From Pseudoips prasinana (taxonomy: Eukaryota > Arthropoda > Insecta > Lepidoptera > Nolidae): a stretch of 64,000 nt of DNA. The number at the start of each line of letters is the position of its first letter. Position 1 is the stretch's first letter. Where the stretch lies: assembly GCA_951640165.1 (NCBI GenBank), contig OX621253.1, positions 10,000,001 through 10,064,000 on the forward strand, written 5' to 3'. Of this stretch, positions 44,084-55,317 are shown piece after piece. Under the pieces are notes generated by a model that saw only the letters and a list, made by a program, of their open reading frames with translations, ran no database searches and had not been told where the DNA came from. The position numbers and the translations under genes were made by a program.

Positions 44084-44214
44084 TACAGACGCCAGTACAT
44101 CAGGCTACCCCAATATGTCAAATATTCCGAATTCAAAGATACTTACGTGATAAAGTTGAAAATCTATGAAAGAAATTTGACAGATTGGGGTAGCTGGATG
44201 CGCTGGCGTCTGTA
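44084..44214. mobile_element. MITE family A (copy 4)
   Basis: TACAGACGCCAGTACATC to GATGCGCTGGCGTCTGTA, one change in each end. Confidence 0.9.
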
Positions 44215-44437
44215 CAATAGTTGCTGTGTGTTGAATGTTATCTTCGTAGATAGGTGTAATAATGCATGGGACTTCAATAATTTTCTTATATTATTTATAG
44301 TGGTAATTAATAACTCAGATATTACGAAAAGCAGCTTTGCCATAGCTAGTCTGCTGTCTTTTCTAAAGTACGTACTATAGTAACAAGTCTATAGTGATCG
44401 ACCATGTAACCTTATAGGGATCACTTTATTTGAAACT

Positions 44438-44692
44438 AGCAGTGCCTGCGGACTTCGTTCCGCGTTATAAATATTTTTGTCCCTGCCCGTTAATCCCGCA
44501 ACTTGGATTACATTATTCGAGTTTAAGTAAAGATGCGTTATTAATTTTTAATTTTTCATAGCTTATGACACTCCAAGATAACGTAGCTCTCTATTGGTGA
44601 AATAATTTTGAAAATCGGTTCAGTAGATCCAAAGATTACAACGTCAAAAACTCACAAACGTTACCTCTTTATAATATTAGTATAGATATACA
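44438..44692 (-). mobile_element. Helitron-like element
   Basis: ACTAGCAGTGCCTGCGGACT, GTGAAATAATTTTGAAAATC and CTTTATAATATTAGTATAGA are the two ends and body of the antisense element. Confidence 0.65.
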
Positions 44693-44706
44693 GATATTAC
44701 AAGCAT

Positions 44707-44756
44707 ACAAGCTAGGCAGAGCTCGTGCTCTTCGCACCAGCTCTGCCCTAGCTTGT
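44707..44756. repeat. Hairpin, 22-bp arms
   Basis: ACAAGCTAGGCAGAGCTCGT plus GC, five-base loop, then GCACCAGCTCTGCCCTAGC plus TTGT. One mismatch and one bulge. Next to a Helitron-like 5' end. Confidence 0.85.
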
Positions 44757-44779
44757 CTAGGTTTAGAATACCAGTTACT

Positions 44780-45015
44780 ATTGTTAATAAATAATATCTT
44801 TGGACAACTAACTTTCTGCCATCTGATCTCAAACTAGGCAAGAGATGATACACCTAATTATAACTTCAAAATAAATACATATCATTAGATAACCCAGACA
44901 CAGAAAAATTATCGTGCTCATCATACAAAGATGTGTCCTGGGTGAGGATCAAACCCACGACTTCTGGCTTAGCAGCCGGGGTCACTAACCTACAACTAGC
45001 TAGACCAACAAGCTA
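44780..45015 (-). mobile_element. tRNA-derived SINE, family B variant
   Basis: Antisense: CTGCCATCTGATCTCAAACT, GTGTCCTGGGTGAGGATC and AAACCCACGACTTCTGGC. Same variant as 37468-37650. Confidence 0.75.
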
Positions 45016-45066
45016 GTCGGGTTAAAAGTGTCTGCAATAACTAAAGCTTTGTATAGTATAGGCGTC

Positions 45067-45118
45067 TAGCACACAATCAATGGGTTCTTCTATTGCCTTA
45101 CCCATTGGTTTTGTGCTA
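45067..45118. repeat. Hairpin, 19-bp arms
   Basis: TAGCACACAATCAATGGGT and ACCCATTGGTTTTGTGCTA pair with two mismatches around a 14-base loop. A small fold-back element is possible. Confidence 0.85.
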
Positions 45119-45271
45119 TATGTATAGTTATTAATTGCGTATATATTTTGTTACGTTCACTATGTCAAAGCATGAACACTGAAAAATTAATAACTATCGA
45201 ATGGCAAATAGCTTTTACTAAACTAATGTAACATAAAGGCAAAATCTAGAATTTATAAAACAAAAAAATAA

Positions 45272-45877
45272 AAACCGGCCAAGTGCGAGTCGGACTCGCA
45301 CATGGAGGGTTCCGTAGCAGCAAGTATTTCAGTTGATTAAATGAAAGCAAATTACGGTTCACGTTTATGACGTATTAAAAAAAACTACTTGATAGATCTC
45401 GTTCAAACCAATTTTCGTTGTTAGTTTGCATAGTAATGTACATTATATATTTTTTCTAGTTTTATCATTCTCTTATTTTAGAAGTTACAGGGGGGGGAGG
45501 GGGGACACTCATTTTACCACTTTGGAAGTGTCTCTCGCGCAAACTATTCAGTTTAGAAAAAAAATATATTAGAAACCTCAATATCATTTTTGAAGACCTA
45601 TCCATAGATACCCCACATGTATGGGTACGATGAAAAAAAAAATTTTGAGTTTCATTTCTATGTATGGAGACCCCCCAACATTATTATTCTTTTTCTATTT
45701 TTGTGTAAAACTCTAAATGCGGTTCACCGAATACATCTACTTACCAAGTTTCAACAGTACAGCTCTTATAGTTTCGGAAAAAAGTGGCTGTGACATACGG
45801 ACGGACAAACAGACAGACAGACATGACGAATCTATAAGGGTTCCGTTTTTTGCCATTTGGCTACGGAACCCTAAAAA
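45272..45877. mobile_element. Interspersed lepidopteran repeat H (about 600 bp)
   Basis: Begins AAACCGGCCAAGTGCGAGTC, has GAGGGTTCCGTAGCAGC near the left, and ends GCCATTTGGCTACGGAACCC. GGGTTCCGTA and TACGGAACCC are inverted near the ends. Recalled as a very common repeat of moths and butterflies. Non-coding here. Confidence 0.8.
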
Positions 45878-46386
45878 GCATGTTGTCTAGTATTATATGC
45901 CTTATTATAAATGACTTTATACAATCGTATCTTCACCAGCAAAACATCTACCAATAACTCTTATAATAAAACACTCAGTTACACACACTGAATATTAACA
46001 CCGGATGCGTTTGAACAAGCAATCCATCAAATGTTATGTAAACAACTTACTATATTACTATTCACTTACAGAAGATCACCGACAACAATTTATATGAATT
46101 ACTATTACATAAATCTCTTCAAGCCTACCGACAAAAATAAACATTACTGAACAACGTATAACTACAAGAAAGCTTACTTATTACCCTTCGTATATTCATT
46201 GTTTAGTTACTTTCATATTTAGTAAATAACGTAGTATTCAATGATAAAACGTGTGAAATGGGCCGGAATCGAGCATTGGATATTCGAATGAATGCTACAT
46301 ATACTCGTATTTTCCTTTTTACAAAATTCGGCCACAAATATTCGAAATGAAAACAACAGAAAAGTTGAGAAATAGATTTACACGCC
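45878..46386. other. Unassigned AT-rich DNA
   Basis: Nothing recognisable. Confidence 0.5.
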
Positions 46387-46638
46387 TTAAGAGGCCTATT
46401 AACACTTGAAATATAGCTGTTTAGCTAAATCGTGCATTCAAAACATAAACGGCCGTTTTTGTTACAAATGCACGATTTAGCTAAACAGCTATATTTCAAG
46501 TGTTGACAATGTGTTATAAAATTACGTTATTGCCTTTTCTACTGTAATAATAGACCACATTTTGTATTTTTGATTCTATTTACGAGTTATGTCATTTTTT
46601 CGATTGGCGGCGCTAGTGGACTGTAAAAGGCCCCTTAA
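46387..46638. mobile_element. TTAA-flanked MITE with long internal hairpin
   Basis: TTAA at 46387-46390 and 46635-46638 flank ends GAGGCCTATTAACAC and the complement GGGGCCTTTTACAG. Inside, AACACTTGAAATATAGCTGT continues to a 38-bp arm mirrored at 46463-46505. The TTAA sites suggest a piggyBac- or Kolobok-type transposase. Confidence 0.75.
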
Positions 46639-46754
46639 TAAAAACTAAAGGTACTTTGTAGCCAAATATAGGTATAACAACATACGTATTAGCAAAATGT
46701 ATCCTAATTCATTAATTAAAAATATAATATCAATCACAAAAATGGGAAATTTTA

Positions 46755-46845
46755 GTCATCAGGCGGGTCTCGAACCGGCACCGCACCGTCTACCAATCCG
46801 GGGTGTGCGTTCTGCGTTAAGCTACGAACGATTCACACTGGCAGA
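46755..46845 (-). mobile_element. tRNA-like SINE head
   Basis: The reverse strand reads CGTAGCTTAACGCAGAACGC (A-box-like) then GGTGCCGGTTCGAGACCCGC (B box). No tRNA fold with acceptor stem is apparent. Confidence 0.55.
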
Positions 46846-47631
46846 TCAAATTTAGGATTCCCTTGCTAACAGCCTTTCGAAGGATGCAGGTGTTGTATAT
46901 GCATTGCGGATAAAATTGAATAGTTTGGAAGGTGTAATGTTCACAGGTGCATATTGTGAAAGATGTATCATATTGAGAGCACCTTTTTTCCAGCATTTTT
47001 CGTATTACACCATACAAAAAAACAGACAGCCAGCTTCTTCAATAGCCGCAAAATGATACTGTTTATTGAACCTACACATCGAAGAGTAAAAGAAGTAAGA
47101 CCATAGTATGAATTATTATTTTTCAATACAAGAAGTGTTTATTGATGCTGCATCTCACAAAACGTCATAAATGTCACGTTCATTCGAAGGCCAAAGAGAA
47201 TATGACACTTAACACTTTTCTTTTCATTATTTAGAGTCAATACGGAAAGCGAAAGCGTAGGCACAGACATTGTTTATCTTCTATCACCCATTCAATTGAA
47301 GGGTCACGTTCACCTTTGATGTACACCCATTATTTTTCATTACACGAAAATAGACAAGCAACTCTAAACCCTATACCACTGTAACATGGTATCTTTTACG
47401 TAATTGAGAGTCGAGGTGCATCTTTATGTTAACAACGCTTTATAAGAGCCGGCATCTAATCATTCTATTTGGGCATAGAGAGAGAAAATTTAATAATTGA
47501 TTCTTTGAGATAGCTATTAAAATATAGTATGAAGCAATTTGTGTATTTGTAATTAGCTTTACGAGTATGGATTTAGTTTGATATCGGTAGTCTTGCACTT
47601 GTCTCTTGGACGTCATTTTTCTTCCTAGCCA
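46846..47631. other. Unassigned AT-rich DNA
   Basis: The frames at 46817-47017 and 47440-47646 (both -) have no motif. Confidence 0.45.
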
Positions 47632-47770
47632 TACAAACGCCAGCACATCAAGCTAGTCCAATCTGTCAAATTTCTAAAATTGAAAGTGAACCTAATGCTT
47701 ATGTGATAAAGTTGAAAATCTATAAAAGAAATTTGACAGATTGGGGTAGCTTGATGTGCTGGCATCTGTA
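47632..47770. mobile_element. MITE family A (copy 5)
   Basis: TACAAACGCCAGCACATC to GATGTGCTGGCATCTGTA, with the full CTTATGCTTATGTGATAAAG core. Confidence 0.9.
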
Positions 47771-48019
47771 CATTACCTTACATTTCCGTACTCGTGTATC
47801 TTTCCACATAAGTACCATATGCTAACAACGGTTTCTAAAATAAAATTTACGGATCAATTAAAAGACAAATTGTATGAGGGGATTTATAGAGACTTTAACG
47901 TCTTGGCTTTTAAATAATGAAAGCTGATGAACTCTACAGCGACAAGCGGCACTTAGTAGTTGACAACACCCACGCTTTTGTCGTACCACGCACGCCAAGC
48001 ACAAGCATAATAACTAACA

Positions 48020-48595
48020 TAATTATGTCTACGGGTCAAAAAAGGTTGAACAGGAAAATATCACTGGAGTTGAAATTGAACAAAACCATTAAGCAGCAGC
48101 AGATTGCCATAGTATTATGTCCTATGGCATTCTGCTGTGGGGTTCAGCAGCTGACATAAGTACTATTTTCATTTTACAAAAAAGAGCAGTCAGAGCCATT
48201 TATGGGTTAGGTAGTCGCGAATCTTTGCGAACTTTGTTTAAAGAAGTAAATATACTAACTGCGCCATCTGAGTATATATATCAGAATATATTGAATGTTA
48301 GAAAATATTAATAAATATAGAAAAAAAAGTGAACTGCATAACATTAACACTAGGAATAAAGACAAACTTGCAATACCAGGCTTCAGAGTCAGCAAAACGA
48401 ATAAATATTTTTTAGGAAATTGTGTTAGGTTTTATAACAAGCTTCCTACTCATATTACTGATCTGCCTGACACATATAAAACGTGTACTTATGGCTAGGG
48501 GTTATTATACCACTAAAGAGTACATCGATGACAAAGACGCCTGGCGCTCACCACCTACCTGCACATTGCTCGCTGTAGATTTTGTAGCCATATAG
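48020..48595 (+). pseudogene. Jockey/CR1-type LINE polymerase C-terminus, frameshifted
   Basis: Three overlapping frames carry successive parts of one protein: SYGILLWGSAADISTIFILQ and KRAVRAIYGLGSRESLRTLF (48117-48311), INKYRKKSELHNINTRNKDK with FYNKLPTHITDLP (48304-48498), then GYYTTKEYIDDKDAW (48494-48550) with a stop at about 48594. This order is the standard end of many lepidopteran LINE proteins. The reverse-transcriptase core is absent and at least two frameshifts are present. Confidence 0.85.
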
Positions 48596-49555
48596 ACATG
48601 ACTAATTTGTTGAGTTACGTGAACTAGGTATCTGTGACTATCTGTAATATGATTAACATATACCAAATTTAAATTTATTGACTCTGTCTCAAAATGAATA
48701 ATGTTATTGTTTCGATGTTTTTCTTTTGTTTTCAAATATAATCCAAATTAATATTCAGACAACCGATCGAGCAGATATTGTGTTTGCCTACTAAATAATT
48801 ACTTTAAGTGGACTAAATCCAGTGTTCATGCCCGCTTGAGTATGATTCGCCGGACCGTCTCAAATCGGTAGTGTTGAAACCGGTAGTATATGAACTTGCT
48901 GAGTTTGTTTCGCTGGGTCTTCTCAGTTGGGGCGCATTGGATCCAGAGGTAGCATTAAAGCGCGACCGTCGTTTTAAACACAAGGTCCGTTATAATAATA
49001 ATACTGAATTCATACCTTAATATAGACAGAACCATTCAGACAATATGTAGTAAAATATAAATTTCAATAATTAAACCTAAACATAATCTCCTTGACAATA
49101 ACTTAATACAAGCTAGCTAAATATCACTACCATTATAAAATAAATTGTATAAATGTTTTAACATTCCGTGTACCTAAATATCTGTAATAAGTAACTAGAA
49201 ATAATAACTGTATTACTACAAACATGTTCTGACTATTTACAAGCGCTTTTTTAAAGTCTACGTGAATAAAAACGTTTTTATTTATTTTATTTATTTTATT
49301 ACTGGGAAAATATGAAATTTATAACAATTCAAAAATAACATAGTCTTCCTACTATTCGCACTTTAGGCATATACCTGAATTGTTATTGTTGGAGATTTTT
49401 TTTATTTTTTTACTCTATAAGATATAGAGATTTAATCGTTTTTTGGGAGGCTTTTATACATGTTCTGTTGTTATATATGTTAATTTATTCTGAATGCCTG
49501 TTCTTAATATATATATCTTCAACTAAGACAACGCCGGCACTCTCTTGAATCTCTT
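48596..49555. other. Unassigned, with LINE tail
   Basis: 49020-49300 is a family L tail on + (TGACAATAACTTAATACAAG, TACAAACATGTTCTGACTAT, GTCTACGTGAATAAAAAC), ending in ATTTTATTTATTTT. Nothing recognised on either side. Confidence 0.6.
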
Positions 49556-49735
49556 CGTCGCGGGTTACTTAACAAAGATATATTGTATGGACACAAAGCA
49601 CATAAGAACTACTTATGGGTCACACAAATAGATTTTCTGGTCGCGAATCAAACCAGGGGCAGGAAGTAGAGAGGCTACTATCTTAACCGCTGGGCCACAA
49701 GTGCACGTCAGGCACGTGTCACTCGGCGCTACAAC
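49556..49735 (-). mobile_element. tRNA-derived SINE, family C
   Basis: Reverse strand: GTGGCCCAGCGGTTAAGATA (A box), CCCTGGTTTGATTCGCGACC (B box), ATTTGTGTGACCCATAAG. Confidence 0.75.
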
Positions 49736-49739
49736 AAGT

Positions 49740-49890
49740 CTTTCTTTAAACGAGGTTTAAAAAGAGTACTAATCTCATAGTAGGCAGCGGTTTTCTGTGC
49801 CCCCTGGTTTTATAAATGTCCATGAGTAGCGGTCATCACTTACCATCGGGTGGGCTGCTAGCTCGTCTGCCTCCCAAAGCAATAAAAAAA
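49740..49890 (+). repeat. Interspersed repeat G (uninterrupted)
   Basis: TCTTTAAACGAGGTTTAAAA, AATGTCCATGAGTAGCGGTC and TGGGCTGCTAGCTCGTCTGC. Reference copy for 36855-37270. Confidence 0.75.
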
Positions 49891-50271
49891 GTCAAATATA
49901 TTTAACAAGGAGAACCAAGCAGTATTCATCATACTAAGAAATCGGAATAATACTAAATTGTCTGCGCTATAAAACGAAAAGGCTATTTATGAACTTGGCA
50001 AACCGTATTTCAGTACTATTAGTATTAATAAAGCCAATAAACCTATTCCAAAGATATTTATACAATATTTACGATACACTTTATAATATTAAAGAGGGTA
50101 GCAACAGCCCTTGTCAGGAAATTACAAAAATGAAAACAATTTTACTACGTTTACAAACGCAATGACTAGTAACACGCGATTGAATAATATTATGTTTTTA
50201 CAGAGAACACCGAGCGTCGGTGCTAAATGTTCTGCAGTAAATTATGATTTCAATTATGATTAAGTTTCTGA
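49891..50271. other. Unassigned AT-rich DNA
   Basis: Nothing recognisable. Confidence 0.5.
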
Positions 50272-50312
50272 TACAGACGCCAGCACATCAAGTTACCTCA
50301 ATCTGTCTGTAC
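50272..50312. mobile_element. MITE family A (copy 6), internally deleted to 41 bp
   Basis: TACAGACGCCAGCACATC and CAATCTG run directly into TCTGTA, the last bases of the right end. Nearly the whole hairpin interior and right arm are gone. Confidence 0.75.
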
Positions 50313-50364
50313 TGTAGCCATGATCATAAACTTCGCTGCTAAAACGTAACTTAATAATCATAGC

Positions 50365-50725
50365 CTAGCCGAATTTTAGCCACGGCAGCCAGTCTCAATA
50401 GAGATTAGCCATCTGTGCGGAACATATTATAGTGCACTAGTGTGTGCGCAAACACAGGAGCACTTTCTATTCCTTCACTATCATAATCCAATGGGTCACC
50501 TAGGGACACGACCGGAAAGAGGTCATGTACAAGACCGACGGCTTTACGTGCTCTCCGAGGCAGGGGCGTATAATACCGCCAACTCCCAGACCTCGGGCTG
50601 ATGCTGAGATTTTTTTTTTACGGATAAGTCCCAAAATCACTTTTGGCCCGACCCGGAATTTAAACCCAGGACCTCATTTTCTGCGGGTGAACACGTTACC
50701 GCTAGACAAACGAGGCAGTCAGTAA
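50365..50725 (-). mobile_element. tRNA-derived SINE, family D (fullest copy)
   Basis: Reverse-strand head CGTTTGTCTAGCGGTAACGT (A box) and GTCCTGGGTTTAAATTCC (B box). The body on + reads AGCCAGTCTCAATAGAGATT and CGACGGCTTTACGTGCTCTC. Confidence 0.75.
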
Positions 50726-51049
50726 CTTAATATTGAGTACCTGACTATGATGATTAAACTTTTCGTGATTAACTTGACGCAACTAAACTAACAAATTTGT
50801 ATTCTAACAAGTTAGTTTCTTTTTAGGAAGACATACCAGTCATGCATACGAATACCAAGTGATCTCTCTTGGTGAGGTCAATTTCTGTGATTGCTTATTT
50901 ACTATGCAGCCTGTGTGGTCGGGTTCACTGCTATGACGTTATCTATACAAATAAATAAAATTAGAGTGTCTGTTTGTAATATTGAAATAACCGGTTTTTA
51001 CTACATAAATATGAATATATATACGGTACATACACCAAAATAACATTTT
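50726..51049. other. Unassigned
   Basis: Nothing recognisable. Confidence 0.45.
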
Positions 51050-51264
51050 TTAAAATTTTTGTCTGTCTGTCTGTCTGTTTGTTCCGGCTAATCTCTAAAA
51101 CGGCTGGACCGATTTTGACGGGACTTTAATTGGCAGGTAGCTGATGTAATAAGGAGTAACTTAGGCTACTTTTATTTTAGAAAAAGTGATTTACTTTACT
51201 AAAAAAAAATCAAAATAAAGTAATTAACACGCGGACGAAGTCGCGGGCACAGCTAGTCATGAAT
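51050..51264 (+). mobile_element. Helitron-like element, second type
   Basis: TTGTCTGTCTGTCTGTCTG, GCTAATCTCTAAAACGGCTG, GACCGATTTTGACGGGAC and the end GCGGACGAAGTCGCGGGCAC then AGCTAG. Confidence 0.75.
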
Positions 51265-51529
51265 AAATAACTATAGGATCTAAACTCTAGCTAAAAGGAT
51301 GCGAATGCCAACATGGCTGTTACTAAGTGCGAAAGTGTTGATATTTACTGTATTTTTACATATGAGGTCGTTGGTATCGAAGCAAAAAAAATAAGGAATA
51401 TAAAAATATTTTTTCTTTGGTCTTAAAATGAGAGCAAATCTAAGTTGCGCTCCGTAATCAAAAGATATTAATGATAGGATTTTTTTTATGGTATATGGTG
51501 ACTACAAAAATTATTTATCTACATTTTTT

Positions 51530-51945
51530 TAGCATAGTTGTGGCAGATATTGCGTCGATAAATATTGCTTTAGTCCTAAAACTTAGGAAGGAAGGCAAAT
51601 GAGGAATATGTTAAACTATATAATATTCCTTCCTTTTTTAAGTTATTTTATTAACTTTATGGTGGCAGGTATAGCAAAAATATTGCTGTAGAGTCAATAT
51701 GTAGGAAGGCCAGGAGGAGGAATACATATGTTAGCATAAGTTTTTAGATTTTTTTAGCATAATTGTGGCATATTAGTCTTGAAATCTAAGAAGGCAAATG
51801 CAATGCATATCTAGGAAGGCAATGAGGAATATGTTTGTATGAGATTTGTTTTTGAGTATACTTGTGTAAGACTTTGCTTCATATATAGTGCTCTTGTTTT
51901 ATAATCCAGGAAGGTAAATGAAGAATATGCTTGTATGCCAATATA
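51530..51945 (+). repeat. Degenerate tandem repeat
   Basis: Four or five worn copies of a unit containing GGAAGGCAAATGAGGAATAT (51592, 51707, 51809, 51909) and TAGCATAATTGTGGCAGATA-like text (51531, 51760). Spacing is about 100-115 bp. Outside this block 51265-52207 shows nothing. Confidence 0.65.
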
Positions 51946-52207
51946 GCAGCCAGTCTTGGCCCTTAATAATAATGAAAAAATGACCATAAGCCGAACAATA
52001 ACAGGATTAGTTAATTCCTGGATCAACTTAAGTAGTTAATTATAGGAGGCGTTGTCAAAAATAAATATTGTGTTATCTAAAAAGGATGTTGCTTAAAATT
52101 CCATGCCGCCGGATGACAGCCCGAGATTAATTATAATAAAGTGGTTTGTGTTTATGATTAGCTTTGACTTAAAAGATTTTAAAGTTATCTTTAAGTTCAA
52201 TCCTCCA

Positions 52208-52345
52208 AACTGGCTCGCCTGTTGGTCTACTGGTTAGAGCCCCTGACAGCTAAGCTAAAGGTCGTGGGTTCGATGCCCACCTCAGACAAATCATTATGTG
52301 ATGAGCACGATTTTTTGTTCTGTGTTTGGGTGTGGTATATTATTT
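52208..52345 (+). mobile_element. tRNA-derived SINE, head part
   Basis: CTGTTGGTCTACTGGTTAGA (A box), GTGGGTTCGATGCCCACC (B box), then ATGTGATGAGCACGATTTTT. Confidence 0.8.
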
Positions 52346-52489
52346 TTTAGGCCCGTTCTGCACTTTTTGGTTGCACAAAAATCATAGAAACCGCGACATC
52401 GTGACGTCACGCTTCCCATGAGCTATATTCATAACTATTATATTGTAGGCTATTTCGATAAGATGTGTAAGTAATAATTTTAAATTCAA

Positions 52490-52665
52490 TCGACAATAAC
52501 TTAATATAAGCTAGCTAAAAAAATTAAGTTTATTCTAAATGTTTTCATACAATCCGTGTACCTAAATATCTATATGTACCTAGAAATGATTATTATTACT
52601 ACAAACATTTTCAGACTATTTATAAGCGCTTTTTTAAAGTCTACGTGAATAAAAACCTTTTTTAT
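52490..52665 (+). mobile_element. LINE tail, family L
   Basis: TCGACAATAACTTAATATAA, TACCTAAATATCTATATGTA and AAGTCTACGTGAATAAAAAC parallel 49080-49275. Ends in poly-T/A. Confidence 0.7.
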
Positions 52666-53014
52666 TTTTAGCCCCTACAAACCGCCCGCATGTTTCTTTT
52701 TAGTTATAAATCTTTAAAAAAATATACAGATAGACAAAGCCATTTGTGATTCCTACAAATTCAGCAAGGATTTGCGTGACCACGTCGACTGACGGACTTC
52801 CGACTCCGCACGCGAGTACGGCTGTCGAATCCTAAATTAGCCGGCTATGGTGTTACAATCACTTTTTTATGGTAATCAGTTGGACACGGCATCGTGGTTC
52901 AGTAATAAAATGTTGTAACTAAGATTAAATAATAGTAAAGACTGGAGGCAAAATAAGGTTACTCACTCGCAGATCTTAATATCCTGAATTTAACAATGGC
53001 TTAGGTTGTAGAAA
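52666..53014. other. Unassigned
   Basis: Nothing recognisable. Confidence 0.45.
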
Positions 53015-53203
53015 TCCTACTAACATTATAAATGCGAAAGTTTGAGAGCATGGATGTATGGATGTTTATTACTCTTCCACGCAAAAGCTATCTAACGCTA
53101 TCTAAACTTTGTAGTAATCTAGCTTATATTATATCCTATTAACACATAGGCAATATAATGTATATAGTTGAACGCTGGTAAAACCGCGGGGCACAGTTAG
53201 TAA
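53015..53203 (+). mobile_element. Helitron-like element
   Basis: Starts ATCCTACTAACATTATAAAT and ends AAACCGCGGGGCACAGTTAG (CTAG changed to TTAG). Full length for its type. Confidence 0.8.
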
Positions 53204-53214
53204 TAAATAAATAT

Positions 53215-53440
53215 CTTGGGACCAATGACATTCAGTTTATAGAATATCATTGTTTGTAACAATAATTAACACACAGCCATCTGATCCTAAACTTCGATGT
53301 TCTACACCCAACAACTGATAAATCTACTTATATATTTCTAAATACATATTATACATAAATTATACCCAGACTTAATTTACAATTAAATTATCGTGCTCAT
53401 CAAGCAAAGATTAGTAGGTATTTGATTAGAACCAACTTTT
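53215..53440 (-). mobile_element. SINE family B variant, worn
   Basis: Antisense ATCTTGGGACCAATGACATT, CACAGCCATCTGATCCTAAA and ATTATCGTGCTCATCAAGC. Confidence 0.65.
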
Positions 53441-53585
53441 AATGGGCTTCGGGCACCGAGAATTCATTAACAAAATATTTGTAGATAGTGCGTGCACCCA
53501 ACACAGAAATATAGTTTCAAAGACATTTACCGCTTTTTTCCTGATGTAAATCACGGTTATTTTTTTTTACGGTTTATAGACGGTG

Positions 53586-53651
53586 GAATTCGTTTTTTTT
53601 TGTTGTTTCAGGATTTTTAATCCTGAAACAACAAAAAAACGCAAACGAATT
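53586..53651. repeat. Hairpin, about 24-bp arms
   Basis: TTTGTTGTTTCAGGATT and AATCCTGAAACAACAAA pair perfectly around TTT. The outer GAATTCGTTT and AAACGAATT extend the stem imperfectly. Confidence 0.9.
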
Positions 53652-54085
53652 GATAATCTCCTCCTTCTTGAAGTTGGTTAATGAAACGAAAAAACATATC
53701 AAGCATATTCATTCATTTATGTTCATTTATAATGGACAGTGGTCGTCATTACCTATCTTTGAACAACGCAATCACAATTAAACATGTATTTGAATGAATT
53801 CATAAGCATTACACAATGGCCGTTTATTCAAATAATAATGACATGGCTAAAGAATAAAGTCATTAGTTATGACATACATTTCATTACATAATGGACACAA
53901 GCCGCTGGATTACTTCGTTGCGTGTTCGTAGGTAATGAGATCCTGGGTCAGGTGAAAAAGTATTAAAAAAGACTTTTTAAAGGACGCAAAGTTGGGTTTT
54001 GGTGCCACATTTTTAGACAGCACTGCCTACTCCAAATAATTAAAATGTCACTAAATTTGAAAATATATTTTTTTTATATAAGAAT
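53652..54085. other. Unassigned AT-rich DNA
   Basis: TTGATAATCTCCTCCTTCTTG at 53650 is an isolated copy of the 55680-56190 motif. Nothing else. Confidence 0.45.
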
Positions 54086-54333
54086 AATAATATCCTGGGA
54101 CAATATACACACACGGCTATCTGATCCCAAACTAAGCAGAGCTTCCAGAGATGGATACCAGATAACTGATTTACTACTTTTCTTTTGTAAATACATACTT
54201 ATAAAGATAGTTACACCCAGACTCAGGACAAACAGACATGTTCATGCACAAAAATATATGTCCTGGGTGGGAATCAAACCCACGACCTCCGGCGTGAAAA
54301 GCAAGCATTTGCCAACCGCGACAACAGGCCCCC
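54086..54333 (-). mobile_element. tRNA-derived SINE, family B (full length)
   Basis: Antisense ATAATAATATCCTGGGACAA through CCAGACTCAGGACAAACAG to GTGGGAATCAAACCCACGAC and CAACAGGCCCCCC. Shows the intact CTCAGGACAAAC site that the R1-like element hit in another copy. Confidence 0.9.
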
Positions 54334-55049
54334 CAAGTTTCTTTTACTTTATGGCACCAATTTCAAATGTTTAGTAGGTAATAGGTATGTAGCTGAAATT
54401 ATTTTTATACTTTCAGTTATTTTTGAAGTCGGTGCTTTGTTTTTTTTTAAATGATTCTAAATTAGGTATAAATCGCGATAGTGATATTGCCTATATGTTC
54501 ACCATTGATGTCACGTTCGGTCGGCACGTACCCCTATACTCGGCATATACCCACTTAAGAATCTATGGCACCAATTATTCATAACCACTTTAATTTAACT
54601 GCACAGATAACGTTTACTTTATTAACTCGCTCGGTTTATCGCAAGCGATAAATTAAAGTCCATTTGAATTAGCAATATCCAATTTAATGAGGTTTCTCAT
54701 ATTTATGATCCGAGGAACCAAGTACCACTTAACTTAGACATCCACTAGCATTGTTTAAGTAATGAAGAACTAAGTTTAACTAAATTAATTAAAATGTAAT
54801 ATACGAGTACAATAAGTTTAATAGCCTTTGAAAAGAATAAAGAATTTTGTCTATAAAATGCCACTACAATTTTTTGATTTCACTAATGTCTTCCGAAATG
54901 TGTACTTATATTGGGTAAGTAAAAATCACCTACAATATAAAAAAACACAAGTCGGTAGCAATATTGCCAGCCTTGTTTGTGTGTTTCCGGTCGACAGCGA
55001 TGTAGAAGAGCTTTTAGGCGTTCTGTTAAACTAAATTAAAAATAAATAA
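54334..55049. other. Unassigned AT-rich DNA
   Basis: The frame at 54828-55034 has no motif. Nothing else. Confidence 0.45.
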
Positions 55050-55145
55050 TAAGGTAAGTTTTTATTCACGAAGGCTTTTACCGCTTATAAATAGTCAGAA
55101 CATGTTTGTAGTAAAGAATAAATATTTATATAGATATTTGGATCA
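55050..55145 (-). mobile_element. LINE tail, family L
   Basis: AAGTTTTTATTCACGAAGGC, AAATAGTCAGAACATGTTTG. Confidence 0.65.
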
Positions 55146-55164
55146 CAACCGATTTGAATAAAAT

Positions 55165-55310
55165 TTAAATATCATCATCATATCAGCCGAAAGACGTCCA
55201 CAGCTGGACAAAGGCCTCCCCCAAGGATCCACAATCTCCACAATAGACGGTCCTGCGCTGCCCGCATCCAGCGGTTTCCCGCGACCCGCACAAGATCGTC
55301 GGTCTATCGT
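55165..55310 (-). pseudogene. RTE-type LINE C-terminus
   Basis: The reverse-strand frame contains ILCGSRETAGCGQRRTVY then CGDCGSLGEAFVQLWTSFG, ending in the family's usual SLGEAFVQ-WTSFG. One frame break upstream. Confidence 0.8.
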
Positions 55311-55317
55311 GAAATTT

